Shown here: positions 7,660 to 14,564 of the stretch, piece after piece
Numbering within the stretch: position 1 is the stretch's first letter
How the letters are laid out: each line of letters begins with the position of its first letter
Made by a program: the position numbers and the translations under genes
NCBI GenBank assembly: GCA_026993285.1
Contig: JALWTZ010000329.1
Span: 1 to 15,119, forward strand
Direction of reading: 5' to 3'
Source: Lysobacterales bacterium
GTDB lineage: Bacteria; Pseudomonadota; Gammaproteobacteria; Xanthomonadales; S139-57
Length of the DNA: 15,119 bases
Notes under the pieces: generated by a model
The model's input: only the letters and a program-made list of their open reading frames with translations
The model's database searches: none
What the model was told of the DNA's origin: nothing

Positions 7660-8409
7660 ATGAAAGTCAAACAGCTATGGCTGGCCGCCAGCTGCGGCCT
7701 GTGCCTTTGTGCCACAGTTCTGGCGAGTGAAAACCATCATGCCGCACACTGGGGTTATGAAGGCGATACCGGCCCGGCACACTGGGCCAGCCTGAATGAG
7801 GACTATGCCCTCTGTGGCCTGGGTCAAAACCAGTCACCGGTGAACCTGTCGGGCTTTGTGGAAGCGGACTTGCCCGCACTGGACATGCGCTATGGCACAC
7901 CGGGTAAGGAAGTGGTCAATAACGGCCATACCATCCAGGTGAACATGGCTGCGGGTAGTGTGTTGCGGGTCGATGGCCAGGACTTTGCCCTCAAGCAGTT
8001 TCATTTCCATGCACCCAGTGAAAACCAGCTGAATGGGCAGTCCTTCCCCATGGAGGCCCATCTGGTCCATGCCGCCGCTGACGGACACCTGGCGGTGGTG
8101 GCAGTGTTTTTCAAGAAAGGGCAGGCCAACCCGGCTGTAGAAAAGGTGTGGCCCAATATGCCCACTAAGCCCGGCAAGCAGACTTTGGCGAAAACCGTGG
8201 ATGTGAATGAACTGTTGCCAGCTTCCCGGGACTATTTTCGTTTCAACGGTTCATTGACTACACCTCCTTGTTCCGAGGGGGTGCGCTGGTTCGTGATGAA
8301 ACAACCGGTGGAGGCATCTCCGGTACAAATCGAGCAGTTCAGGAAAGTGATGCACCATGCCAACAATCGCCCGGTACAGCCACTGAATGCAAGGGTGATC
8401 TTGCAATAA
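7660..8409 (+). CDS. Periplasmic alpha-carbonic anhydrase
   Basis: A secreted zinc enzyme that interconverts CO2 and bicarbonate, 249 residues. Residues 1-22 form a signal peptide (MKVKQLWLAASCGL..., likely cleaved after VLA), so it acts in the periplasm. Zinc ligands are His115 and His117 (QFHFHAPSEN) and His134 (MEAHLVH). Glu121 and Thr201 (SLTTPPCSEG) are the conserved gatekeeping residues, and His90 in NNGHTI sits at the proton-shuttle position. Cys52 and Cys204 correspond to the disulfide of bacterial alpha enzymes. I chose the ATG at 7660 because it follows GAGGAG and begins the signal peptide; the frame stays open further upstream, but only over yjdM sequence. The gene is 35 bases after yjdM and looks less GC-rich than the pdh genes, so it may have joined the operon separately. 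Confidence 0.95.
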   Translation: MKVKQLWLAASCGLCLCATVLASENHHAAHWGYEGDTGPAHWASLNEDYALCGLGQNQSPVNLSGFVEADLPALDMRYGTPGKEVVNNGHTIQVNMAAGSVLRVDGQDFALKQFHFHAPSENQLNGQSFPMEAHLVHAAADGHLAVVAVFFKKGQANPAVEKVWPNMPTKPGKQTLAKTVDVNELLPASRDYFRFNGSLTTPPCSEGVRWFVMKQPVEASPVQIEQFRKVMHHANNRPVQPLNARVILQ

Positions 8410-8428
8410 AACGGATTGTACCCGCATT

Positions 8429-8456
8429 AAAAACCCCGCCGCGGCGGGGTTTTTTG
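8429..8456. terminator. Bidirectional rho-independent terminator
   Basis: A perfect 16-base palindrome, CCCCGCCGCGGCGGGG (8434-8449), has five A on its left and six T on its right, so it works as a hairpin plus T tract on both strands. It lies between the stops of the carbonic anhydrase (8409, + strand) and the DsrC-like gene (8473, - strand) and should end both transcripts. Confidence 0.92.
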
Positions 8457-8472
8457 TAGCCGATATCCAGAT

Positions 8473-8811
8473 TCAATAACCACCCTTGCGCTTGGTTTCC
8501 GGCAGGCCGGCAACCAGGGCGGCCTGCTTGGAAGGCCCCTTGGGGAAGTACTTGTACAGATCACGCTGACCTACCTTGGTGCCCCACTGCTTGCTCATGG
8601 CCTTGATGATGGTGCGGTCGTTGGGCTGGTTCTGGTTGTTGTTGAAATACTCGTCGCGCAGGTAGTTGATGATGTCCCAGGCCTTTTCATCCAGGGTGAT
8701 GGCGTTTTCCTTGGCGATGACTTCCGCCAGGCCTTCGTCCCAGTCTTCCACATTTACCAGATAGCCGTTGGTATCGGTTTCGATGGTCTTGCCGTTGTAC
8801 TCGTAAGCCAT
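8473..8811 (-). CDS. Cysteine-less DsrC/TusE-family protein (RspA-like)
   Basis: A 112-residue protein of the DsrC/TusE fold: the N-terminal ETDTNGYLVNVEDWDEGLAE, the central DEKAWDIINYLRDEY and the C-terminal LYKYFPKGPSKQAALVAGLP are family signatures. DsrC carries sulfur on two C-terminal cysteines, one in KQAC and one next to last; TusE keeps only the last one. Here the KQAC position is Ala98 and the penultimate residue is Gly111 (KRKGGY end), and there is no cysteine in the whole protein. It therefore cannot act as a thiol sulfur carrier and fits the group called RspA, proposed to be regulatory. The start at 8811 follows a GGAG site. It stands alone, facing the carbonic anhydrase and divergent from cinA; no dsr or tus genes are in view. 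The tusE name would be misleading. Confidence 0.88.
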   Translation of the reverse strand: MAYEYNGKTIETDTNGYLVNVEDWDEGLAEVIAKENAITLDEKAWDIINYLRDEYFNNNQNQPNDRTIIKAMSKQWGTKVGQRDLYKYFPKGPSKQAALVAGLPETKRKGGY

Positions 8812-9001
8812 GTTGGTTCTCCAAATGCATTACAAAAGGGCTTTGCAGGCAGGTAGAAACACCCCGCAGTGGCGCTCAAGCCTAACAAAAACAGCCAGTT
8901 GGGCCGAATACCACATAGGGAATAAACCCCCGGTGCGTTGGGGCAGGCCACCTTGCGGGAAGGAATAGTATGATGGTGGCATTGCGAAACCGAGGGGCCA
9001 C
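8812..9001. promoter_or_regulatory. Divergent intergenic region of dsrC-like gene and cinA
   Basis: These 190 bases must hold both promoters. For cinA, TATGAT at 8969-8974 is a good -10 about 28 bases before the ATG, without a -35 at normal spacing (TTGGGG at 8938-8943 is 25 bases away). For the - strand gene I see no box pair that I would defend. No operator palindrome or structured leader was noticed. Confidence 0.4.
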
Positions 9002-10273
9002 ATGGAAATCATCACCACCGGCGAAGAAGTGTTGCAGGGGCAGATTGTCGATGGTAATGCCGCCTGGCTGGCCGAGCAGCTCAACAGCCACGGGCTGGAT
9101 GTGCAACGGCGCACCACCGTGGGAGACCGGCTGGAAGACTTGGTGGCCGTTTTTCTCGAGGCGGCCGCGAGAAACCGGGTGGTGATCGTCAACGGTGGCC
9201 TGGGGCCCACTTCCGATGACCTGACCGCAGCCGCCGCAGCCCGCGCTGCCGGCCTGCCTCTGGTAGAACAACACGACTGGCTGGAACAGCTGCAGGCCCG
9301 CCTGAAACGGCAGGGCGGGGCATTGACCGAAGCCCATCGGCGACAGGCCCGCCTGCCCCGGGGTGCGGAAACCATCCCCAACCCGGTGGGTTCGGCCTGC
9401 GGTTTCTGGCTGGATATCGGCCCGGCGCTTTTCTGCTTTACCCCCGGCCCGCCGGTGGAGCTGAAACCCCTGTTCAGCCAGCATGTATTGCCCCGGTTGT
9501 TGCGTGAGTTTGGTGATGGCAGCCGCATCCTGCTGCACCGGTTGCAGGTCTTCGGTTGCCCGGAGTCCGCCGTGGCCGAGCAGGTCAAGGCGGTGGAACT
9601 GCCTCCATACACCCGTCTGGGCTATCGCCCGCATCTGCCCACGCTGGAGGTGAAAATCATCAGCCGGGGGCAAGGTGCGTCACTGGAAAACGGGCACCGG
9701 CAGGCGGTGGCGGCCATCCGCCAGGCCATCGGTGATTTCGTCTACGCGGAAAATGGCGATGACTTGCCTGCCGTGATTCACCGGGCCATGCAGGAACAGG
9801 GGCACAGCCTGGCGCTGGCCGAATCCTGCACCGCCGGCTGGGCGGCGGGTGAACTGGCACGGCAGGCAGGGGTTTCCGCCTGGTTGAAACAGGGCTGGGT
9901 GGTGTACAGTGCCGAAGCCAAGATCCAGTCACTGGGTGTGCCGGCAGCCACCATCGAAAGGCATGGCGTGATCTCCCGGCCGGTGGCCGAAGCCATGGCC
10001 CGGGGGGCGCGAACCCGGGCCGGCACCACCCTGGCCCTGGCCATCACCGGTCAGTCCGGCCCGGTGGATGCCAATGCAAGCGTGCCCGCTGGTATGGCCT
10101 GCATCGCCCTGGCCCACCCCGATGGCGTGATCTCCGCCGGCTGGCAACACCGCGACTTCGGCCGCAATGGCAACCGCAAGGTGCAGGTCTGGCTGTTGCT
10201 GGACCTACTGCGGCGCTATCTGAACGACTTGCCGTTGAACCCTGAGTATCGGGTAGTAAGCAAAATCTTCTGA
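9002..10273 (+). CDS. cinA: CinA: MoCF-like domain plus nicotinamide-nucleotide amidase domain
   Basis: A 423-residue two-domain protein of the CinA family. The N-terminal part (about 1-170) is a molybdopterin-binding-like (MoCF/COG1058) domain with the GGLGPTSDD motif near residues 66-74; in characterised relatives it acts as ADP-ribose pyrophosphatase. The C-terminal part (about 258-410) is the PncC-type amidase that deamidates NMN to nicotinic acid mononucleotide for NAD recycling. Its motif ESCTAG is at 274-279 (likely nucleophile Ser275), and YSAEAK ends in Lys307, the likely partner residue. The usual GxAGPxGG loop is changed to GQSGPVDANAS, so activity deserves testing. The ATG at 9002 follows GAGGGG and gives the family's normal N-terminus. 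It is monocistronic and convergent with manC. No recA or recX, sometimes its neighbours, is present. Confidence 0.94.
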   Translation: MEIITTGEEVLQGQIVDGNAAWLAEQLNSHGLDVQRRTTVGDRLEDLVAVFLEAAARNRVVIVNGGLGPTSDDLTAAAAARAAGLPLVEQHDWLEQLQARLKRQGGALTEAHRRQARLPRGAETIPNPVGSACGFWLDIGPALFCFTPGPPVELKPLFSQHVLPRLLREFGDGSRILLHRLQVFGCPESAVAEQVKAVELPPYTRLGYRPHLPTLEVKIISRGQGASLENGHRQAVAAIRQAIGDFVYAENGDDLPAVIHRAMQEQGHSLALAESCTAGWAAGELARQAGVSAWLKQGWVVYSAEAKIQSLGVPAATIERHGVISRPVAEAMARGARTRAGTTLALAITGQSGPVDANASVPAGMACIALAHPDGVISAGWQHRDFGRNGNRKVQVWLLLDLLRRYLNDLPLNPEYRVVSKIF

Positions 10274-10424
10274 ATGGCCTGTCTTGAGTGAGTTTTTCCA
10301 TCAAGGTTCATCCCTAACCATGCACAGTCCGGTAAACTCACGCAACGGGATAAACGGCCGGCAGGGAGGCCGGACCGGGCGTAGCGCCAAGGATGAAATG
10401 CCCCTGTAGTTTGGAAACCGGGAT
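10274..10424. other. Intergenic segment with possible RNA structure
   Basis: There is no gene here. Short self-complementary pairs cluster between 10327 and 10388: GTCCGG (10327-10332) with CCGGAC (10370-10375), CGGCC (10355-10359) with GGCCG (10368-10372), and a tight GGCG-TAG-CGCC hairpin (10378-10388). The first two compete with each other. I could not match the segment to a known riboswitch. No clear terminator follows cinA: CTTGA (10283-10287) and TCAAG (10301-10305) pair, but without a T tract after the hairpin. Confidence 0.35.
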
Positions 10425-10443
10425 GATCGAGCAAGATTACCAC
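10425..10443 (+). repeat. Decayed partial upstream copy of the 146-bp repeat
   Basis: These 19 bases (starting GATCGAGCAAGATTACCAC) align at the 146-base period with the end of the full unit (GACCGAGCAAGATGCTACC at 10571), with several mismatches. It marks the left, degraded edge of the array. Confidence 0.6.
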
Positions 10444-10589
10444 TGCAACGAAGAGTTGCGGAAAACAAGCCGCCCATCCTATCCAGCTACCAGCACGGGT
10501 TTTGGGCGAGCGGTTTTTCGCAAATCGAGGCGCAGGGGGCAGATTGCGAGGGAGCGTACATAAAGTACGTGACCGAGCAAGATGCTACC
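10444..10589 (+). repeat. 146-bp tandem repeat, unit 1
   Basis: First full unit, differing from unit 2 at two positions (10513 G/T and 10539 G/C). It contains two small hairpins: GCAAC-GAAGA-GTTGC (10445-10459) and CGTAC-ATAAA-GTACG (10555-10569). No protein family is recognisable in the reading frames that cross it. Confidence 0.95.
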
Positions 10590-10735
10590 TGCAACGAAGA
10601 GTTGCGGAAAACAAGCCGCCCATCCTATCCAGCTACCAGCACGGGTTTTGGGCGAGCGTTTTTTCGCAAATCGAGGCGCAGGGGCCAGATTGCGAGGGAG
10701 CGTACATAAAGTACGTGACCGAGCAAGATGCTACC
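10590..10735 (+). repeat. 146-bp tandem repeat, unit 2
   Basis: Second full unit, directly adjoining unit 1 with no spacer, with 144 of 146 bases identical to it. The same two hairpins occur at 10591-10605 and 10701-10715. Such near-identity suggests recent duplication or gene conversion. Confidence 0.95.
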
Positions 10736-10785
10736 TGCAACGAAGAGTTGCGGAAAACAAGCCGCCCAAAACCGCTCAAAACCGG
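10736..10785 (+). repeat. Partial third unit and inverted cap at the end of manC
   Basis: Bases 10736-10768 repeat the first 33 bases of the unit exactly. The sequence then changes to a stretch that is the inverse of the unit's interior: CGCCCAAAACC (10763-10773) is the reverse complement of 10498-10508, and AAAACCGCTC (10768-10777) that of 10508-10517. The manC stop codon (10776-10778) lies in this cap, so the array and the gene end have merged. Confidence 0.75.
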
Positions 10786-12197
10786 TTGTAGATATCCTCC
10801 AACCGCTCAATATCATCCTCCCCCAGATAATCCCCACACTGCACTTCGATCAGTTCCAGCGGCTGGTCGCTGTTGTTGGCCAGCCGGTGCAGTTCGCCCA
10901 TGGGCACGTAGACGGATTCGTTGGGGTGAACCTGGCGCTGTTCATCGCCGATGCGCACATCGGCAACGCCGCTGACCACGGTCCAGTGTTCGGAGCGGTG
11001 CTGGTGGCGTTGCAGGCTGAGAATGCCACCGGGCTTGACGGTGAGGCGCTTGACCTTGAAGCGTTCGGCATCCTGCAGCACGGTGAAGCTGCCCCAGGGG
11101 CGGAAGGTGGTCTTGTGGTGGACGGCGGCATCGTCTTCCCAGCCCTTGAGCTGATCCACCACCTGCTTGACATCCTGCACCCGGTTCTTGTGGGAGACCA
11201 GCACGCAGTCGCCGGTTTCGACGATGACCAAGTCTTGCACACCCACGGCGGCTACCAGGTGGTGGTCATCGGTCTGGATGTAGCAGTCGCGGCTGTCGAT
11301 GGTGATGGTCTTGCCCAGCAGGCGGTTGCCGTTGTCGTCCTGTTCGGTCAGTTCGCTGATGGCCGTCCAGCTACCCACATCGCTCCAGTCGAAACCGGCG
11401 CGGACCACGGCGCGGTTTTCGGCCTTTTCCATCAGGGCGTAGTCGATGGAGATGTCCGGCACGGCGGCGAAGGTGTCGTGGTCGAGTTCCACCGGCACGC
11501 GCTCGCGGGCGGTGTTCTGCCAGCTGGCCCGGCAGGCCTGGTAGAGTTCAATGGCGTGTTGGCGGGCGGCATCCAGCAGCACATCGGCGCGAAAGCAGAA
11601 CATGCCGGAGTTCCACTGGTAGTCGCCGGATTGCAGATAGGCCCGGGCGGTGGCCAGGTCGGGTTTTTCCACAAAGCATTCCACCCGCCGCGCCTGTTCG
11701 TTCAGGGCCTCGCCGGCGCGGATGTAGCCGAAGCCGGTTTCCGGCTGCAGGGGCGGGATGCCGAAGGTGACCAGCCAGCCTTCCTCGGCCAGGTCTTCGG
11801 CGGCTTCCACCGCATCCTCGAAGGCGGCGAGATCACGGATGAGGTGGTCGGCGGGCAGCACCAGCAGGGTGGCGTCGGAATCCCGTTCCAGCAGGGCCTG
11901 GGCCGCCATGAGTATGGCCGGGGCGGTGTTGCGGCCGCAGGGTTCCAGCAGGAAGTGCATCTTGTCGGGGTCGGCTTCCTCGCACCGGGCGTATTCGTCA
12001 CGGGTGAGGAAGTAGTAGTCCCGGTTGGTGATGGTGAGCACTTCGCCGGTATCGGAAACCGCCAGCGCCCGCTGCAGGGTTTTCAGCGCCAGCGACTGGC
12101 CGTCGGCCAGTTTCATGAAGGGCTTGGGCCGGGCCCGGCGGGAAACGGGCCACAGGCGGGTGCCGGCGCCGCCGGAGAGAATCACGGGTATGATCAT
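10776..12197 (-). CDS. manC: Mannose-1-phosphate guanylyltransferase / mannose-6-phosphate isomerase
   Basis: A 473-residue bifunctional type II enzyme. The N-terminal nucleotidyltransferase domain (about 1-340) makes GDP-mannose from mannose-1-phosphate and GTP; its signature is LSGGAGTRLWPVSR (7-20) followed by PKPF (24-27). The C-terminal cupin (about 360-473) is the phosphomannose isomerase part, with the metal-binding pattern QRHQHRSEHW at 396-405 and the typical GDYLGEDDIERLEDIY end. Length and layout match AlgA/XanB/ManC. It is the last gene of the operon, and its ATG overlaps the rfbD stop (ATGA, 12194-12197). The product feeds mannose, fucose or related sugars into surface polysaccharide. 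The final codons and stop lie inside the inverted cap of the repeat array. No manB is in the window. Confidence 0.95.
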   Translation of the reverse strand: MIIPVILSGGAGTRLWPVSRRARPKPFMKLADGQSLALKTLQRALAVSDTGEVLTITNRDYYFLTRDEYARCEEADPDKMHFLLEPCGRNTAPAILMAAQALLERDSDATLLVLPADHLIRDLAAFEDAVEAAEDLAEEGWLVTFGIPPLQPETGFGYIRAGEALNEQARRVECFVEKPDLATARAYLQSGDYQWNSGMFCFRADVLLDAARQHAIELYQACRASWQNTARERVPVELDHDTFAAVPDISIDYALMEKAENRAVVRAGFDWSDVGSWTAISELTEQDDNGNRLLGKTITIDSRDCYIQTDDHHLVAAVGVQDLVIVETGDCVLVSHKNRVQDVKQVVDQLKGWEDDAAVHHKTTFRPWGSFTVLQDAERFKVKRLTVKPGGILSLQRHQHRSEHWTVVSGVADVRIGDEQRQVHPNESVYVPMGELHRLANNSDQPLELIEVQCGDYLGEDDIERLEDIYNRF

Positions 12198-13132
12198 GTC
12201 GCTTGTCCTCGTTCAGCCAGTTCCTGCAGGCACCATTGCATGCCGCTTCGCCAGTCTGGCAGGTGGCAGCCGAACGCCCGCTGAATGGCCCGGTTGTCCA
12301 GCACCGACCAGGCCGGCCTTTGCGCCGGGGTGGGAAAGGCCGAGGAGGGAATGGCGTGGATTTCCGGCACACGCTCGATCAGCCCCAGCACCCGGGCCTG
12401 TTGCAGCAGGGCGCTGGCAAAGCCGTGCCAGCTGGTCTGGCCGCTGGCGGTGAGGTGCCACAGGCCCAGGCACGGGTCTTCGGGGTCGGCGCCTTCGGCC
12501 AGCCATTGTTGCAGGGCCTGGCTGGAAACCTGGGCAATCAGCCGCGCCCAGGTGGGGCTGCCGATCTGGTCATCCACCACCGAAAGCCGGTCGCGTTCAC
12601 GCGCCAGGCGCAGCATGGTCAGCAGGAAATTGCGCCCCCGGCTGGCATAGACCCAGGCGGTACGGAAGATCAGGTGCGGGCAGCCGGCCTGTTGCAGGGC
12701 TTCTTCCCCGGCCCGCTTGCTCTGGCCGTAGACCCCCAGGGGCGCGGTGGGCCGGCTTTCATCCAGCGGCTGCCGGCTGCGGCCATCGAAAACATAGTCG
12801 GTGGAATAGTGCAGCAGCAGCGCGTCGTGTTCGGCGGCCCAGCGGGCCAGTTGTTCCGGCAGGCCGGCATTGAGCCGCCAGCAGGCTTCGGGGTTTTCCT
12901 CGGCGGCATCCACCGCGGTCCAGGCGGCGGCATTGGCGATGATTTGCGGGCGGTAGTCGGCCAGCAGGGCTTGCACGGCATCGGCATCGGCGAGATCCAC
13001 GGCCTTGCCCCCCGGCAGGGGCCGGCGAGCCGTGGCCAGCAACGGGCCGGTGGCCTGCAGGCAGCGCAGCAGTTCATGGCCCACCTGGCCGGTGGCGCCC
13101 AGCAAGAGGATGCGCGGGGCTTCAGGCATCAT
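12194..13132 (-). CDS. rfbD: dTDP-4-dehydrorhamnose reductase
   Basis: Last step of dTDP-L-rhamnose synthesis: NAD(P)H-dependent reduction of dTDP-4-keto-rhamnose. The 312-residue protein is a short-chain dehydrogenase-type reductase with the nucleotide-binding GATGQVG at 12-18, STDYVFDG at 110-117 and the catalytic YGQSK (Tyr135, Lys139). The frame is open upstream to 13219, but that part overlaps rfbC coding sequence and has no family similarity. I therefore place the start at 13132 in an ATGATG doublet, where ATGA overlaps the rfbC stop; the second ATG (13129) is equally possible. No strong ribosome site is seen, consistent with translation coupled to rfbC. Confidence 0.95.
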   Translation of the reverse strand: MMPEAPRILLLGATGQVGHELLRCLQATGPLLATARRPLPGGKAVDLADADAVQALLADYRPQIIANAAAWTAVDAAEENPEACWRLNAGLPEQLARWAAEHDALLLHYSTDYVFDGRSRQPLDESRPTAPLGVYGQSKRAGEEALQQAGCPHLIFRTAWVYASRGRNFLLTMLRLARERDRLSVVDDQIGSPTWARLIAQVSSQALQQWLAEGADPEDPCLGLWHLTASGQTSWHGFASALLQQARVLGLIERVPEIHAIPSSAFPTPAQRPAWSVLDNRAIQRAFGCHLPDWRSGMQWCLQELAERGQAT

Positions 13133-13680
13133 TCCGGCAGGTCGTTGCGCGACAAGGCCGCCAGCCGCGGGGCCTTGCGGTCTTTTTCCGACAGCTCCGG
13201 CTCCCCATCCAGCGGCCACTGGATGGCGATGCTTTCGTCATTCCAGGCGATGGCGCGGTCGGCCTCGGCATCGTAGGGGCGGGTACAGCCATAGGCGAAC
13301 AGGGCGGTGTCGGAGACCACGCAGAAGCCGTGGGCAAAGCCTTCGGGTATCCAGAACTGGCGGGGCTCGCCGGCATCCAGCCAGACACCGGTCCAGCGGC
13401 CGAAGTGGGGGGAGTCGGGGCGGATATCCACCGCCACGTCGAAGACCCGCCCTTCCAGCACCTGTACCAGCTTGCCCTGCGGGTTGGGGTGCTGGTAGTG
13501 CAAGCCGCGCAACACGCCCTTGCGCGAGCGGGAGAGGTTGCATTGCACCAGTTCGAAATCCAGCCCGGTTTCGGCATAGCGGGCCCGGTTCCAGGTTTCC
13601 ATGAAAAAGCCGCGTTCATCGCCGTAGACATCCGGTTCGATGATCAGGGTGCCGGGCAGGTCGGTGGGGGTGGTTTTCAT
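13129..13680 (-). CDS. rfbC: dTDP-4-dehydrorhamnose 3,5-epimerase
   Basis: Third enzyme of the dTDP-L-rhamnose pathway, a cupin-fold epimerase of 183 residues, the normal length. The catalytic base His61 is in LRGLHYQ, Lys70 in QGKLVQVLEG, Tyr130 in FAYGCTRPY and the acid partner Asp167 in LSEKDRKAP. The WIPEGFAHGF strand is typical. The commonly seen YKCT sequence is YGCT here, a minor change. Both ends overlap neighbours by ATGA: the rfbA stop at its start and the rfbD start at its stop. Confidence 0.96.
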   Translation of the reverse strand: MKTTPTDLPGTLIIEPDVYGDERGFFMETWNRARYAETGLDFELVQCNLSRSRKGVLRGLHYQHPNPQGKLVQVLEGRVFDVAVDIRPDSPHFGRWTGVWLDAGEPRQFWIPEGFAHGFCVVSDTALFAYGCTRPYDAEADRAIAWNDESIAIQWPLDGEPELSEKDRKAPRLAALSRNDLPE

Positions 13681-14564
13681 GGGGTCTGCTCCAGTTCCAC
13701 CAGGTCGCGCAGGTAGCGGCCGTATTCGTTCTTGTGCATTTCCGCCGCCAGGCGCAGCACCTGTTCACGGTCGATCCAGCCCTGTTGCCAGGCGATTTCT
13801 TCCGGGCAGGCCACCTTGAGGCCCTGGCGCGACTGGATGGTTTCGATAAAGACACCGGCCTGGATCAGGGATTCGTGGGTGCCGGTATCCAGCCAGGCCA
13901 CGCCACGGGACAGCCGTTCCAGATGCAGCTGCTGCTGTTGCAGGTAGCGGATGTTGAGATCGGTGATTTCCAGCTCGCCACGGGCCGAGGGCTGTAGATC
14001 ACGGGCCAGGTCACAGACCTGTTCATCATAGAAGTACAGCCCGGTGACCGCGTAGTGGCTGCGCGGCTGCCGCGGTTTTTCTTCCAGCCCCACCACCTGG
14101 CCGTTGTCGTCGAATTCGGCCACGCCATAGCGTTCCGGGTCTTTCACCCAGTAACCAAAGACGGTGGCGCCGGCAGGCCGGGCCATGGCGCGCTGCAGGC
14201 TCTGCCGCAGGCCGCCGCCGTAGAAGATGTTGTCGCCGAGTATCAGGCAGGCCGGGCCACCATCGAGAAAGTTTTCGCCGATTTGAAAGGCCTGGGCCAG
14301 GCCGTCCGGGCTGGGCTGGATGGCGTAGTGCAGGTTCAGCCCCCACTGGTGGCCGTCACCCAGCAGGCGCTGGAAGGCTTCCTGATCCTGCGGGGTGGTG
14401 ATCAGCAGAATGTCGCGCATGCCGGCCAGCATCAGGGTGGTCAGCGGGTAGAAGATCATCGGCTTGTCGTAAACCGGCAACAGCTGCTTGCTCACCGAAC
14501 GGGTGATGGGATAGAGGCGGGTGCCGGAACCACCGGCCAGGATAATGCCCTTGCGTGTCTTCAT
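13677..14564 (-). CDS. rfbA: Glucose-1-phosphate thymidylyltransferase
   Basis: First step of the dTDP-rhamnose pathway: glucose-1-phosphate plus dTTP gives dTDP-glucose. The 295-residue protein starts MKTRKGIILAGGSGTRLYP, the canonical nucleotide-binding end, with the activating and binding segment SVSKQLLPVYDKPMIFYPL and the metal-binding LGDNIFYGG. The ATG at 14564 is chosen because it begins the conserved sequence and overlaps the rfbB stop by ATGA; the upstream extension to 14642 lies within rfbB and has no family similarity. Length matches RfbA/RmlA (about 290). Confidence 0.97.
   Translation of the reverse strand: MKTRKGIILAGGSGTRLYPITRSVSKQLLPVYDKPMIFYPLTTLMLAGMRDILLITTPQDQEAFQRLLGDGHQWGLNLHYAIQPSPDGLAQAFQIGENFLDGGPACLILGDNIFYGGGLRQSLQRAMARPAGATVFGYWVKDPERYGVAEFDDNGQVVGLEEKPRQPRSHYAVTGLYFYDEQVCDLARDLQPSARGELEITDLNIRYLQQQQLHLERLSRGVAWLDTGTHESLIQAGVFIETIQSRQGLKVACPEEIAWQQGWIDREQVLRLAAEMHKNEYGRYLRDLVELEQTP

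Noticed and set aside
7660..7730. Lipoprotein signal in the carbonic anhydrase
   Set aside because: The cysteines at 12, 15 and 17 lie inside the hydrophobic core and are not preceded by a consensus lipobox; an ordinary signal peptide cleaved after VLA fits better.
10327..10420. Cyclic-di-GMP riboswitch
   Set aside because: The conserved GEMM core sequences are absent, and the segment does not precede a gene on either strand.
10444..10768. CRISPR array
   Set aside because: The repeats are 146 bases long, directly adjoining with no variable spacers, and no cas genes are present.
10502..10975. Reading frames through the 146-bp repeats, including a repeated peptide with GGRLRGSVHKVRDRARCYLQ
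   Set aside because: The peptide repetition only mirrors the DNA repeat (146 is not a multiple of 3, so the frame shifts between units), there is no known domain, and the frames run on into manC antisense.
13133..13219. N-terminal extension of rfbD on the - strand
   Set aside because: It overlaps rfbC coding sequence, has no similarity to the family, and the conserved nucleotide-binding motif sits at the normal distance from the 13132 start.
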